This document shows positions 11,495 to 22,597 of a DNA stretch of 64,000 bases, one piece after another (the first letter of the stretch is position 1; each line of letters starts with the position of its first letter). The DNA comes from Metellina segmentata (Eukaryota > Arthropoda > Arachnida > Araneae > Tetragnathidae), in assembly GCA_947359465.1 (NCBI GenBank), contig OX375873.1:86923978-86987977 (forward strand), in the 5' to 3' direction. The notes beneath the pieces are model-generated. The model saw only the letters and a list, made by a program, of their open reading frames with translations. It ran no database searches and was not told the origin of the DNA. The position numbers were made by a program, and so were the translations under genes.

Positions 11495-12450
11495 AGTTTC
11501 CTGTTGTTTATCCCTTAAACATTGAAATCTAGAGATTTTCTGTTGAAACCTGACTTTAGTATCAGTCTTCCATTTAGTTTCTTTTCTCCTGAAACAATAG
11601 CAACAGGAGATTTTATGTTGAAACCTATAATTCTCTAGTATTGTCTTACAGTTGTCCCACTAAAACAGCGATTTTTAACTGCCGGTTCTAGGAATCAATT
11701 TTTTTTTATTATCAAGATATTGTAGATCTGTTTAAGAAGCCAAGATCGTTTTAGTATTGATAATGACGAGATAAAGGGTTATTTTTCTCCAAATGACGAG
11801 ATAATTCGTCCGTCAAGATCTGGTCAGTTTTGCTAATTATGCTGGACAACCACCTCTAGGATTAAGAAATCTCGTATTAAGGGCGTTTTTGACGAAAAAA
11901 ATTTTTTTTTGATTATCATGATGAGGTATATCGAAAATATCAGCACAAATTAATTTTACAGTTGTTGGCATGAGGAAATTACAATACGGTACAAAATTTC
12001 ATTAGTCCAAACATTGATAACTAAATTAAATGTAAATTTATATTTGTCAGCATGATGCACCGTATATACATAAGTATATACTCCATTATTATGTCATTAT
12101 GTTTCTAATGTTTTTTAATGTATAAACTTTAAAAATTAGAGCGGTATTTACGAGTAAATTTGCTGGAACTAGGCTCTTGTCTCGCAAAAAAAATTCTGAG
12201 TCGCGATCTCTCACATAGGTTAAAAACCATAACCCTAAAACAATTTAACAATGAGATTCTGCATTGAAACATAATTATTTATCACTCTCCTGATATTTTC
12301 CCCAAACAATGAAATCAGGAGATTTTATATTGACACATTCTTTTCTCTTGTTGTCCTTCTAAGACAATAGAATCAGGAGATGAAATGTTGAAAACTAATC
12401 GTTTAGTACCGTTTCCCTGTTGTCCCCTAAAACATTGAAGCCATGTTGAT
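11495..12450. repeat. Degenerate 85-90 bp repeat in two clusters
   Basis: At least four diverged units share the order 'CCTGTTGT-C(C)-TAAAACAATGAAATCAGGAGATTTT-TGTTGAAA'. They lie at about 11495-11580, 11580-11670, 12270-12360 and 12360-12450. The two clusters are separated by about 600 bp that contain a fragment of the palindrome-rich MITE. The unit has a weak internal inverted character (CTCCTG...CAGGAG). Confidence 0.5.
11755..11878. mobile_element. Fragment of the palindrome-rich TTAA MITE
   Basis: Contains AATGACGAGATAATTCGTC, a GTCAAGATCTGGTCAGTTTTGCTAAT segment and a decayed right end (CCACCTCTAGGATTAA) equivalent to the GGAGGGTTAA end of the intact copies. The left end is not clear. 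Confidence 0.5.
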
Positions 12451-13023
12451 AATGGTGGTGCATCTAAGGTCAAACTAGATCAACTTTGAATCATGTCGAC
12501 ACACCTAGTTCACGCCCAACATAAAATAAGAAGGAACGCTCGTGATAGGAGGAAGCTTATCAAAAGAGTCATCGGGGTAATGACATGCATTTTATCAAAA
12601 CTCAGGCAAAATATTTTTACTAGTAAATCCCAGAATGGAATACCAAGCTTAAATGTCTTGTTTTCATCTATGACGTCCGTTGGGAACATCATAGAGTCAG
12701 TTTTCACGATCGGTCTGTTGAAGCAAAATACTAATTCGCTATTACGGTCGATCCTTTCATTAGTGCGGATCTTTCAGCTTAGGCAATGCAAAGTGTATTA
12801 AGTTCACCATAAAAAAGAGGACCTTTGTTGTCTTCTTTTTTAAAAGAGATGAAAGATAAAAATTCTTAAGGAATAGTATTTAAATTTTGTAAATGGAACT
12901 GTACTTCGTTTCATAAAAGATTTTGAAAACCATTTTTTTTAAGTATTTCATTTATCTCTTAATCTGGTACCGTTTTAAGTGAAAAATGTCCTCCTCTTCT
13001 TGAGGTAGGTAGTAGGTTATTAA

Positions 13024-13241
13024 CCCTCCAATTGGTTTGACTAGTTATCTCGTCCATCGAGATCTGACAAATTTTTTTAATATTTGACGTGGCAACACGT
13101 CATCAAGAAACTGTCGGTTTTTCGATGATGACGAGATCAAGATCTCGTCAGTTTCTTTCTTATGACGAGTTTTGTAGTTCGTCAAGATCTGGTCACTTTT
13201 GCTAATGACGAGATAACTCGTCGAGACTACTATCAGAAGGG
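13024..13241. mobile_element. TTAA-type (piggyBac-like) MITE, copy 2
   Basis: Starts CCCTCCAATTGG and ends AGAAGGG, with TTAA on both sides (13020-13023 and 13242-13245). Internally it carries repeated GACGAG...CTCGTC motifs and GATCTG(A/G) blocks like the copies at 9857 and 58198. It is 218 bp long with no coding. The right TTAA is immediately used by the tail of a SINE-2 copy. Confidence 0.8.
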
Positions 13242-13242
13242 T

Positions 13243-13545
13243 TAATTAACGTCACACTGTAGTAGCCAATGGGCTATTGGTGATAGTCCGTGATCGATGC
13301 TGAAGGGAAAGATCCGAAGTGAACACCTCGTAATTTCGAACCACAGTCAGATGACAAGTACACCTGAGCTGGTACCCCATTCTTCAAACTTCCACTTCAT
13401 GATAGAATGAGGCCATGACTTATTTAAGTTGCACCAGCCCCCGTGTACACGACGGTGTTTGGCTGGACTTAGTTTCGAATTATCAACCATCCGGTTTCTA
13501 ATCCGTTGCGCTTCCAACTGGGCCACCTCTGCCCTTGGAAGATAG
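13243..13545 (-). repeat. SINE-2 copy with variant tRNA-like head
   Basis: Minus-strand full-length-looking copy. Tail (GTTAATTAA side) at the left, SINE-2 body blocks at 13255-13400, then a CCGTGTACACGACGGTG segment. The tRNA-like head at the right has a box-A-like TGGCCCAGTTGGAAGCG and a box-B-like AATTCGAAAC in minus reading. This head and junction differ from the GGTTCGAATCC head at 42.2 kb, suggesting a second subfamily; the copy at 53.3 kb resembles this one. Confidence 0.7.
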
Positions 13546-13549
13546 AGTA

Positions 13550-15720
13550 TTTTCTCTTATGAACAACATCGAAATAATTTTATAGATCATCCATAAATAA
13601 AAACAAAGTAACTGCTTTCTTCTGTTTGTCAGTAAAAGGCGGAATACTAAAGAAAATTATGTATTAATGATATAAACATGGAAAACCGTCTCTTGGGTTT
13701 TAATTGAAATCGCTCCCAGAGGATGCGATGGTTCATAAATTATCCGCGAACTTCCCTACGGTTTAAAATAGTTCCTTCACTTGCGCATACCATCATTAGC
13801 TCAATCCTTCCTTTTTTTTTTCAAATAAAAGCAAAGCGTGCAAGGAAATGAAAATCTTTAAAAGGATACAAAGCTTAGAAATGTGTCTTTCAAATCTTTT
13901 TCTTCAATTCTTTTCCTCGATACATTCTCGCTTTTAAAGAAAGGGATACCCACGCATTTGATTCAGGTTGTTGAATGAAAACCGTTAACACCTGCTAATC
14001 TAACGATGGCAAGACGAAAGAATAAACAGAATAAGCTAGAAAACCTTTTAAAAAATTACTTTTCCCTCTAGAATATTTGCGGACGTTTCAACAGCTTAAT
14101 GTATTGAATCGCTCACTGGATAGATAGGAATGATAAGAGCTCCGCTGGTGGCATCAAGTTTTGTGGAAATAAATGTTGCCAGGTTCCCTCGCCAAATAAA
14201 ACACGTGAACCAAAGAAACGTTCGTTCGTATATTGCTTTCCAGCTCTTGTCAACAGAGAATCTCTTTTAAGAAAGCTGCATCATCGTCAGCAAGGCCGTG
14301 GAATTAAAATCGCAAAAAGGGCTGATGGTTTCATTTTGTCTCTTAAAAAAGATTTACTTGAAAGGAAACATTTCGTGAAGTCATTTCCGGCAGTTTTGGA
14401 AAAATATAAAAAGTTGTTTTGACTAAACTCCAGAATACCGAACTCGTTTCCGCTACGTCGATATTTTGCATTTTTTTTTTGTTGTTCATTATCTGCTTTC
14501 AACTTTCGTAAACACATGCTTTATTTTTACAGTTTCAAATATATATACTGAGCATTTAATTTTAATAAGATTCTTTGTTCTTTCTTAATCGCATTCCTCA
14601 CTTTCTAATGGAAAAAATAAACTCTTTCGATGGAAATCAATTGTAATTGAGTTTACATATTACTAAAAAGTATCCCAATCAGCTAAAATGGAAGCATTTG
14701 TTTTTTGAAACGGAACTAATTAAATTTTTCGGCCCTTTTGTTTCCATATTAGTTTTGAGCGCATAAAACAGTATCATGAATGAGTTGGTTCTGATCAAAT
14801 GCATTGAATTGTGCAGCTCTTCACAAATTTTTGCTGAAAGAAATCAATTAATTGCCTTTTAATCGAACTATTGTACGAGGATTAAACCAGAACTGTAAAG
14901 TTTTTACTTTTGAAACCTCTATACTTCACCAGACGCGAATGAAAAATTAATCACTCTTTACATTTTTAAGAAATGAGTTTTCATCTGGTCGAATGAATCT
15001 AAGCAATAAATTTTAAACAAATGCGATAAAGCCTAAAAATTTGCAAAATAACAATTTTTTGGAGCATTTTTCTCCAAGTAGTAATTTTTGTGAATATGTT
15101 CAGACATTTTTCAAGTGAATACACCAATTATTTCTGATAAGGATTTATTACCTTTCGTTTTATCAGGCAGAATTAGTTAAGTGAAAAATTGACCTTAATA
15201 TACCACTTTTATATATTTCCTATAGAAACATGCAAATATCATTCAATTGTCCAAAAAAAATTTTAACATCGTTTAGACCTAACATACACCGATCTATAAA
15301 CATTCTTATTAATACATTCAACACATATGGCACCCCTAAGACAAAACTACAAAAAGTAATGCTAAAGGGACTACTTCAAAGGTCTAATTTAATTTTAGGA
15401 GTCACTCTACGAGTCTTCTTAAGTTCGTTTCCAGTAAAACTGCCGGAACTCAAATTGTAAAAATGACGAATCTGCAACAACAGTCTGGCACTCACAGTTG
15501 TCTTACCAATATTAATTTATTTGGAACACTCAAGAAACACTGTTATGTGACATTTTCGAACTTCATCATCTTTAAAGAAAGGATGATAAAGTTATTTGAT
15601 AAAATATTCATGATTAATTTTTAAGCAAATACTTCTTTTCTTGAAAATTTTATTTAGACCCACGTCCAACAACAAAAGAACATGTTTCTAAATTGCATAT
15701 CTTCAGTACAAACAAACCAA
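13550..15720. other. Unannotated AT-rich sequence
   Basis: Short frames such as 14287-14517 and 15230-15460 have no motif I can name. No tandem repeat or element end was identified. The right end may contain more 5' transposase sequence of the mariner remnant at 15.7 kb. Confidence 0.4.
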
Positions 15721-15726
15721 AGGTAA

Positions 15727-15970
15727 CGGATTACCATTTTTCAAAAAATGGCATGTTTATTTGACAGTATTTTTTAAAGAAACCACTGTTTCAACGAACT
15801 TTTAACATGTAATATGAATTGCTGGAGCATTTTGCCCAGACAAGTTAAAGTTATTGGAAGAAAAAATTATTAATTTACCCGAAAGATGGCAGAAGATAGT
15901 GGAAAAAAGTTCTTTGCTTTTGATTAAAAATTGAACAAACGTTTTGGCCAACACAATATTTATGAAAAGA
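15727..15970 (+). pseudogene. mariner transposase C-terminal remnant
   Basis: The plus strand reads DYHFFK at about 15731, the position of the third catalytic Asp in mariner DD34D transposases. About 110 bp later comes KLLEEKIINLPERWQKIVE, matching the conserved (I/F)xxLPERWQKVV tail of mariner transposases. Frame breaks and a stop lie between and after these. The N-terminal HTH and the other catalytic residues are not visible. Short but specific motif match. Confidence 0.6.
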
Positions 15971-16482
15971 AATAATGTTTCACAAACACATTGTGTTGCT
16001 TGCTTTACTACAAACCATATTTGTGTGAAACAAATCAATGTGTAATATTATGTTCGAATGCTTTTAAAACTCGAAGTTTAGCGTACCTGCAGAATTATTT
16101 GGCATTAACCGTTGTTTCTATTAAATGTAGATAGAAGATGGTTATAATAGTTATTTTTCTACATAAAAACTATAAATATTCTAGTGTCTGAACTGTAGTT
16201 AGAGTGCTCAACCTTTTATAAAGAGAATTGCTCTCGGCCAAATTGGAAGAAGACGAGTCGTTTCGGGCCACACAGAAAATAAACTAACACTAGCGATATT
16301 TGTGGAGCAAAAAACGTAGAATATATAGTTAACATATTTAAGTAATCTAAACTTTACTGTCATAATTTTTTTTATTACAAAAGCAAAAAAATAAGCAACA
16401 TGAAATTAGTGAGATGTTTGACATTGTTGTGGAGACACTAATGCGTCTATATTTGTTCCATGAAAGAAGTTGCAATTCTCAC

Positions 16483-17580
16483 TTAGTTCTCAAGGTGCTC
16501 ATCAGACATTTTGGTTCTTGTTTTATACTTCGTGTGCTTCATTTTTAAAAATAGCTGCTCACAAATATAAGTACTTCCAAATAGCGATGACATGAATAAG
16601 GTATTGTAGTGAAGCAAGGGGATATCTTTCTCTGGAAATATATATCTCATACAAGTCCAGTAAAGAGACATGGTCAAATTTTTCTTTAAATTGAATGAAA
16701 AATTGTAGCTTTATACATTCCATTTGAAAATTGCTAGGTAATATGTTTATGTCGACTGAAAAGGGAGTCGCAATGTACTAAAAGATTGTTGAATTTTCTG
16801 GAAATCTTGAAACCTGTTCTCAAATTCCTGTATCAAATCGAAACGCAAGGCTGCATATTTTTCGTTGTCCACTGGACCGTGTTTAGCCTACGTGTGAAAA
16901 TACATCAACTAGTTTGCCTCAATTTGATATTGACATATATTTAGTTTCTATGCCAATCTCTAAGTTTCAGTTTCCAACCTTGTTTGAAACATTGTATTGA
17001 TAAGTTGGTTTTCAACTTGAAGACGATGTTTAACTCATTTAAATGAGCAGTCCCGTCAACTAAAATGCCAAGTTTGTGAGCGAGTTTTCATTGTCAAGTT
17101 CTGGCACAAATTTTGGTTTTGATTAAATAAACGACTTAATTTCCTTCCGCAAATCAAAACCTTTTCAATGCTTTACCTCTACTTAACCATCTTACTTCAG
17201 AAAAATAAATGATGTCCGCATGGTCAGCATCCATAAATTTAAGGAATTCCTGAAATCATCGATAATGCATTCACTTTGCCCTTTATTTACAATGACGATA
17301 ATCTGTAGGACGTAATCCATCACTTTAACCTTTTGGGCATTAATTTTCTTGGTGTGCTATGCAGTGATATTTCATCGTACGTATATTTTGAGCGGTAATT
17401 GCATCGTCTTCAATAATTTTACGTTTATTACCTATCATCGCAGGGGCACCATCAGTAGCTATACCAGATATGTTAACAATGGGAAAAAAACGCTTAAACG
17501 CATTTTGCACTGCTTCGTATAAATCTCTTGATTTAGTCTTGTCATTTAATACACTTTTTTGACACTGCGAAATCCATGCT
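16483..17580 (-). pseudogene. hAT transposase remnant (GTF2IRD2-like type)
   Basis: On the minus strand near 17560-17420 an RNase H-fold core segment reads LYEAVQNAFKRFFPIV then GIATDGAPAMIGNK; the TDG Asp sits in a conserved catalytic motif of hAT transposases. KYHCIAHQEN follows near 17350 (the conserved H-C-x-x-H-Q-E). The C-terminal dimerisation region is at 16677-16483, with GSTYICEQLFLKMKHTKYKTRT and DEHLEN. Frames are broken repeatedly between these. The hAT assignment is firm and function is lost. Confidence 0.78.
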
Positions 17581-17971
17581 GGAATTTAAAAAAATAGATG
17601 GAAAATTGGAAAGCAAGATTTAATAATAATGGAATAAAAATACGTACATGTCTTCTAAATAACCAAAAACGTCCGTCGTTCACAAAGGTAGGTAGGATTA
17701 TATATGATCAATAATCACTGCGTTTGACTCGCCAAATCGGCACAAACACACGTAACGTCTGCACCTTTCTTTGGTGTCACTCGACTGCTTACAATTGCAC
17801 ATTGAAATTCGTATAATCGTGCCCATGGTGCACATAGAGACATCAATTTCGTGATAAAAGTTGCAAGCAATAGCTCTAGCGCACCATTTATTATGTCCAG
17901 ACCCATTTATTATGCCCAAATTTGCCGCATGGGGGCGGCAATTTTGAAGAAATACAAGTAATATAATGATA

Positions 17972-18253
17972 AGGTAATTTTAATTAACGTCGAACTAGAG
18001 CAACACAACGGGCTATTGACGACGGTCCGGGATCAATCCCCTAAGGGGATGATCCGAGGACAACACCACGTAATTTTGAACCACGGTCGGATGACGAGGC
18101 AACACCTGAGCTGGCACCCAACTCTCTAAACTTCTACACCAACCCAACGTGAGGACTTTTACACCACACGCTTACTATTATTCATGTACTGACCCGGATT
18201 CGAACCAGGAACCTTCCGATCTAGAGGTTAGCGCCTTAACCGGTTGGCTGGCT
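17972..18253 (-). repeat. SINE-2 copy, full length, minus
   Basis: The tail with TTAATTAACG lies at the left, followed by all body blocks (CGGGCTATTGACGACGGTCC, GACAACACCACG, CACCTGAGCTGGCACCC). The tRNA-like head is at the right. Box B appears in complement as GGATTCGAACC (18196-18206); box A is decayed (CCTTAACCGG side). Inserted in the hAT remnant. Confidence 0.8.
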
Positions 18254-18722
18254 ACAATGAGAAGAGTTTCATGAATTTCATTGTTTAAAAACGTGTTGAA
18301 TTTTTTTTAATCTTTGCCTATAAATTGCTAGCATGTTAAAATTTCATTTGTAGTAGTATTAACGGTATTCTAGTCGCATCTCATAAAGTTTGTAAGTTTA
18401 TGATTTTTTGTTGAACCCCGGGTTGGACAAGCCTGGCTTAGAGATTTGACTTCGTAACTAATGACGTCGATGACTAATTTTCAGATTATCCATACTAAAC
18501 TCTACGATAACATAATAGGGGGTTTGGTGACGATCACATAATTTTGTTGTTCTATGTTATTATGCTATTCTATGTTAATGACAAGATACATCATCGAGAC
18601 AGAACTGCCCTTTTACTCCAAGGGTGATAAAAATCCAAATAGGTTTTGAATCAGAGGCTTCCACCTACTGGGAACTTTGAGACGCAAGAATAAACCATAA
18701 GGAAGGTTAATTTGTTTCTAAT

Positions 18723-19032
18723 GGAAGGAAATGTAGTACTATGGTTCCAAAATTAGAAAATGCGAGGCAATGTAGTTCTATGTTCCAAGATTAGAAAGTG
18801 CGAGGCAATAAATACTATGTTCCAAGATTAGAAATTGCGAGGCAATGTAGTACTATATTCTAAGATTAGAAACTACGAGACACTGTAGTACTATGTTCCA
18901 AGATTAGAAAGTGCTAGGCAATGTCGTACTATGTTCCAAGATTAGAAAGTGCGTGGCAATGTAGTACTTTGCTTGAAGATTAGAAAGGGTGAGTCAATGT
19001 AGTACTATGTTCCAAGATTAGAAAGTGCGAGT
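18723..19032. repeat. 38-bp minisatellite, about 8 copies
   Basis: Tandem units of about 38 bp with consensus blocks AATGTAGTACTATGTTCCAA and GATTAGAAAGTGCGAGGC. Several units carry single-base changes and small indels. No coding capacity. Confidence 0.9.
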
Positions 19033-19099
19033 ATGTGCTTGAAAACAAACACTTAGCTTTGTTGGACTTTGTGGCGCAATGACTCTATTCAAGCAATAT

Positions 19100-19252
19100 T
19101 TATCTGTCAAGTAATTTAATATATACAAAAGAAAGTTTTCCAGACACCAAAGAAATACATCCAGGTTAAGTATCAATACAGGGATCAATCCTACAACTCT
19201 CAGGTTGCTAGCTCAGTCGATAAACCGACCAAGCCATAGCGGCGCCAAACAT
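19100..19252 (-). repeat. tRNA-like SINE fragment (family 4)
   Basis: The minus-strand head, read from the right, has CGCCGCTATGGCTTGGTCGG then GGATTGATCCC as a box-B-like element. The body matches the piece at 8762-8912 (CTTTCTTTTGTATATATT against CTTTTCTTGTGTGTTTAT). Diverged; boundaries approximate. Confidence 0.45.
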
Positions 19253-19259
19253 GTTTATA

Positions 19260-20370
19260 CAGAAAATAAGTCATCTCTAAAGGCTCAATTTGTAAATGAA
19301 AATTTTTATTTTAAAAACTTTCTATCATTAAAATCTAATTAAAATCTTTGTCCCCCTTTCTCAATTTATATTATTACACTTAAAAAAGAGTGAAAATCTA
19401 TTATCTTTTTCAAAAATTTATGCAATTTGTATAGATTCCCTACCAGAAAGATAAGTCGACGCCCCAAGGGTGAGACTTATCCTTTTGTGGAGGAAAGACG
19501 AAAAGACGAGACGAGAAGTTCTTTCAGTAGACACCTTATTAGAATAGCTTTGGAGATATTTCAAGAGCAGGGGGAAAAAAGAATAGACATCTTAGTACGT
19601 TTCAGCAATGGGCGCGTAACACCTGTCAGACGAAAAAGGGTCTCTTAACAGAGTCTGAAGCAAAAAATTGCCTTGCTAGGCACTATGATTTTTTTTTCCG
19701 AGGGCTGGATTCTTTTGTTCTTCGTGAACGTCATTGGCCGTTGTTGTCCGCTGTCGTCTAATAGGGGCACATCTTGTAGGACGTCGCGCCTTCTTTCTTG
19801 AAGCACCCCGACCCTAATGATATTTTAAAGACTTTTGGAGCAACTAGGACATAATCTCAAGGGCTGTTTAACGATCCGCCAATTGACTTCCCAAACGCAG
19901 TGTGAAATCCCAAAGGGATGGTGAATACAGAGGCATTTTCTGTCGAGCTAAATATAGGCGGCGATGGTGTTTCTGAGACGGAACGTGTTTCCTGTACATT
20001 TTCAGAACGTGCCCTCGTGTGACTTGCTTTTCGAGTACAATTTCAGTATTTCACTAATAAAAATTCCATAAGTAGTTATTTTGGAGTAGTATCGTGTAAG
20101 GGCCTTATTTGGTCAAGCTGCAAGAAACTCACCGAGTGTTACCATTCAACAGAAGATATAAACTCAAAAAAACTAAAACCTAAAGTAACAACTCAACTCC
20201 ACTCAACCATAATGGTTTATTTAGCAGCAGGACCCCTAAACCTCAACTCGCCTGTCAATACACCTCTGCTTGGGATGACGTCCCGCTATGGCTACGCCTC
20301 CTTTTGATGACGTCACTTCCTTAGAACGTGTACCTCCTATGTATACTACTGTTAAGTAATGGAACAATGG
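19260..20370. other. Unannotated, partly GC-richer sequence
   Basis: A basic 73-codon frame (19427-19648) lacks recognisable motifs and I do not call it a gene. From 19690 to 20060 the composition is less AT-rich than its surroundings and could be unique DNA. No exon signals are strong enough to report. Confidence 0.35.
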
Positions 20371-20374
20371 GTCG

Positions 20375-20465
20375 GTAGGTAGTTTAATTATCGTTACACG
20401 GGATCAGCACAGCGGGCTATTGGTGATGGTCTAGTATCAGTCCCGAAGGGAAGATCCGGGATAGA
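20375..20465 (-). repeat. SINE-2 tail fragment
   Basis: Contains AGGTAGTTTAATTATCGTTA, CAGCGGGCTATTGGTGATGG and TCCCGAAGGGAAGATCC, the 3' part of SINE-2 read on the minus strand. It stops before the GACAACACC block. Confidence 0.75.
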
Positions 20466-20479
20466 ATAATGGGAAAGAA

Positions 20480-20760
20480 GAAGAAAATGATTACCTAGGA
20501 ATCCCGAGAGGGTGAAAAAATGTGATTGAACAAGATATTCATAAAACTGGCGACGATGTTTAAAATAACTTTTTCACATGTCAAATGTAACATTCTCCAT
20601 GATGAAACCAAGAAAAATGTAAAATAATTTTGTAACAAACTTTTCTATTAAGTATTATGCCAGTTCGAATTCCATTTTAATCAGTTGTTTTGATTTTTTA
20701 TTTCAATTGTATAATTGTACATATACAAACACCATTTTGATTTTCAGATATTAAAACTGA
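20480..20760 (+). repeat. Dispersed repeat X, copy 1
   Basis: About 270 bp that align in the same order and orientation with 55050-55330. Shared blocks include CGACGATGTT-AAAATAACTTTTT, ATGAAACCAAGAAAAATGTA, CATTTTGATTTT and TTTTAATCA near the middle. No coding and no tRNA-like head. It could be a 3' end of a LINE or an uncharacterised MITE. Confidence 0.6.
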
Positions 20761-20779
20761 ATGTTACTAGTAATTTGGT

Positions 20780-21715
20780 AATTTTGAATTAACAACACAT
20801 CGGGCAATTGACGACGGTCCGAGATCAATCCCTTAAGGGAAAGATTTGAGGACAACACCTCGCAATTTTGAACCACGGTTGGATGACGAAGCAACATCTG
20901 AGCTGCCACTCCACTCTCCAAACTTCCACATCAACCCAAACTGAGGACATTTGAGGCCACAACAGATAAGCCTCCCTTGTATACGATGGTTGTTGGTTGG
21001 ATTCGAACTCGAAACCCTCCTGTTGCCAATTCTTTACTCTTCAAACCAGGTTAACCCTTCCCTACAAATATTCAGAAATCATGCCTTAATGAAGTCTCCT
21101 GTCGTCAATAGCCCGTTGTGTTGCTCCAGTACGATGTTAATTAAATCCTTTCTACCTAATGGTAATGATAATGGTAATTTTAGTTAACGTCGTACTAGAG
21201 CAACACAGTTTCTACCTAATGATGTCTCAGTGTATGCTCTCACCATATGCACTGACCCAATCAGATCATATGGCGTTCAGGTGTTGCCTCGTCATCTGAC
21301 CGTGGCTTAAAATTATGTGGTGTTGTCCTCGAATCTTTCCCTTCGAGGATTGACCCCGCATCATCACCAATAATGGTAATTTTGGTAATTTTAATTAACG
21401 TCCTACCAGAGCAACACAACGATCTACTGACGACGGTCCGGTATCAATGTCCTAAGGGAAATATCCGAGTACAACACCACGCACCCCGAACTTCCACACC
21501 AACCCAACGTGAGGACTTTCGGCCACGACAGATTTAAGGTGCACCAGCCGCTTCCACACCATACGCTTACAAACATCCATGCACTGATCCGGATTGGAAC
21601 CAGGAACCTTCAGATCTAGAGGCTAACACCTTAACCACCAGACCAGTTGGTCGGCACGTCGCCAATAGCCCGTTTTGTTGATCCTGCGCGACGTGAATTA
21701 AAATACCTACCAACC
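20780..21715. repeat. SINE-2 cluster: five pieces in alternating orientation
   Basis: At least five SINE-2 segments lie next to each other. A minus copy with head (20780-21060; box B complement GGATTCGAACT near 21000). A plus tail fragment (about 21085-21150, GTCAATAGCCCGTTGTGTTGCTCC). A plus body fragment (about 21270-21370, CAGGTGTTGCCTCGTCATCTGACCGTGG in pieces). A minus near-complete copy (21381-21655) whose head is at 21600. A plus tail (21657-21712). A very short minus tail also lies at 21171-21210. Tails are joined by GGTAATTTT/AATTACC-like simple sequence. Confidence 0.75.
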
Positions 21716-21719
21716 ACTT

Positions 21720-22360
21720 AATTTTTTACTCAAAAATATCTAATTTAAGCTACTTGAAGTTATGCTTGCATCGATATACCAACCACAGAGTGACAAATCA
21801 CTGATCTGAATGCGTGTGCATGTAAATGAATAGTTGGGGATAGATGTAATCGGTTCCCTTCTATAGACATGGTCATTTCCTGAGATTACATCTTCTCTCA
21901 CTGTTGTCGTAACCTATCAAAAGCACCCTCTATTTTTCGAAATTGCCGGGATCTCGCTCAATTATGCTTAATCTGCGCATGCATGTGAACTTCCTTTACG
22001 GAGGGTTCGGATGAAGAAGTGTCTCCTCTCCCTCTCTTCTTTTCGAGGAGGACGGGCCGGGAGAAGTAAATGCTAATACCCGCCGAGAGCAGCGCTTTCT
22101 CCGAGTTGATAAAAACTCTATATCCCCTTTAAATTGAAAGAAAAGAGACGCGAAGGACCAGCAAACGCGGATTTAATACTGTCAAGGAAGGCATTCAATC
22201 TTGCCGTTCCTTAAAATGGATGACGTTGAAAAGCAATCGCTACGCAGGCCTTGTTTCCGATACAGCATTCCGCGACCAAGTAGCCTTTTGTATCGGTTCT
22301 GTGAAGAGCGATACGGAGATTTTACGATATTTTTGACGTAGGGACTACGTCTAACTCCAT
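21720..22360. other. Unannotated sequence with a GC-richer block
   Basis: 21950-22360 is clearly less AT-rich than the surroundings and shows no repeat I recognise. Open frames are short. It may be unique host DNA, but I cannot support a gene. Confidence 0.3.
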
Positions 22361-22364
22361 GGAG

Positions 22365-22565
22365 AGTGGGGGGCTCAGCGGGTACGACCACTGCACTAGC
22401 AACCTGCGAGTTGAGGAAGGTGCAGGTTCGATTATTCCTTGTGTGTATTCCATATTTATATTTGCGTGTCAGTAAAACAATCTTTGTGTGTTGTTTTTTC
22501 TTGACATTGTATGGCGCAGCATGGCCAAATATGGCGTTTGCACAATAAAAACCGAGCCAACCAAC
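22365..22565 (+). repeat. tRNA-derived SINE (family 3)
   Basis: The head has a box-A-like GGCTCAGCGGGTA (about 22373) and a box-B-like GGTTCGATTAT (about 22425). The 3' part reads TGTATGGCGCAGCATGGCC, AAATATGGCGTTTGCACAAT, and ends in AAAACC/AACCAACC-type simple sequence. A related 3' part occurs at 29490-29645. It lies immediately upstream of the transposon at 22598. Confidence 0.65.
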
Positions 22566-22597
22566 TATGGAGAGTATGAGGCTTGCAGTTAGATATA

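Larger units (their letters stand above)
16200..18432 (-). mobile_element. Decayed hAT element with nested SINE-2
   Basis: The left boundary region reads GTGCTCAACCTTTT with GGGCCACAC shortly after. The right boundary reads GGTTGGACAAGCCTGG. Both are typical of terminal regions of hAT elements of the GTF2IRD2/ZBED-like type. The flanks GTTAGAGT and CTTAGAGA may be a diverged 8-bp target duplication (6 of 8), so the exact ends are uncertain. A hAT transposase remnant lies inside on the minus strand, and a SINE-2 copy has inserted at about 17972-18253. Confidence 0.55.

Noticed and set aside
14287..14517. 76-codon minus-strand frame
   Set aside because: No domain or element context; short frames of this size are expected by chance.
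18440..18620. Additional copy of the palindrome-rich TTAA MITE
   Set aside because: Only scattered pieces (TGACAAGATACATCATCGAGAC) resemble the family; no ends or TTAA could be placed.
19427..19648. 73-codon basic protein
   Set aside because: No motif, no upstream signals, no homolog I recognise; could be a chance frame in less AT-rich DNA.
21950..22360. GC-richer block as a promoter of a host gene
   Set aside because: No downstream coding exon or recognisable core promoter could be found; composition alone is not enough.
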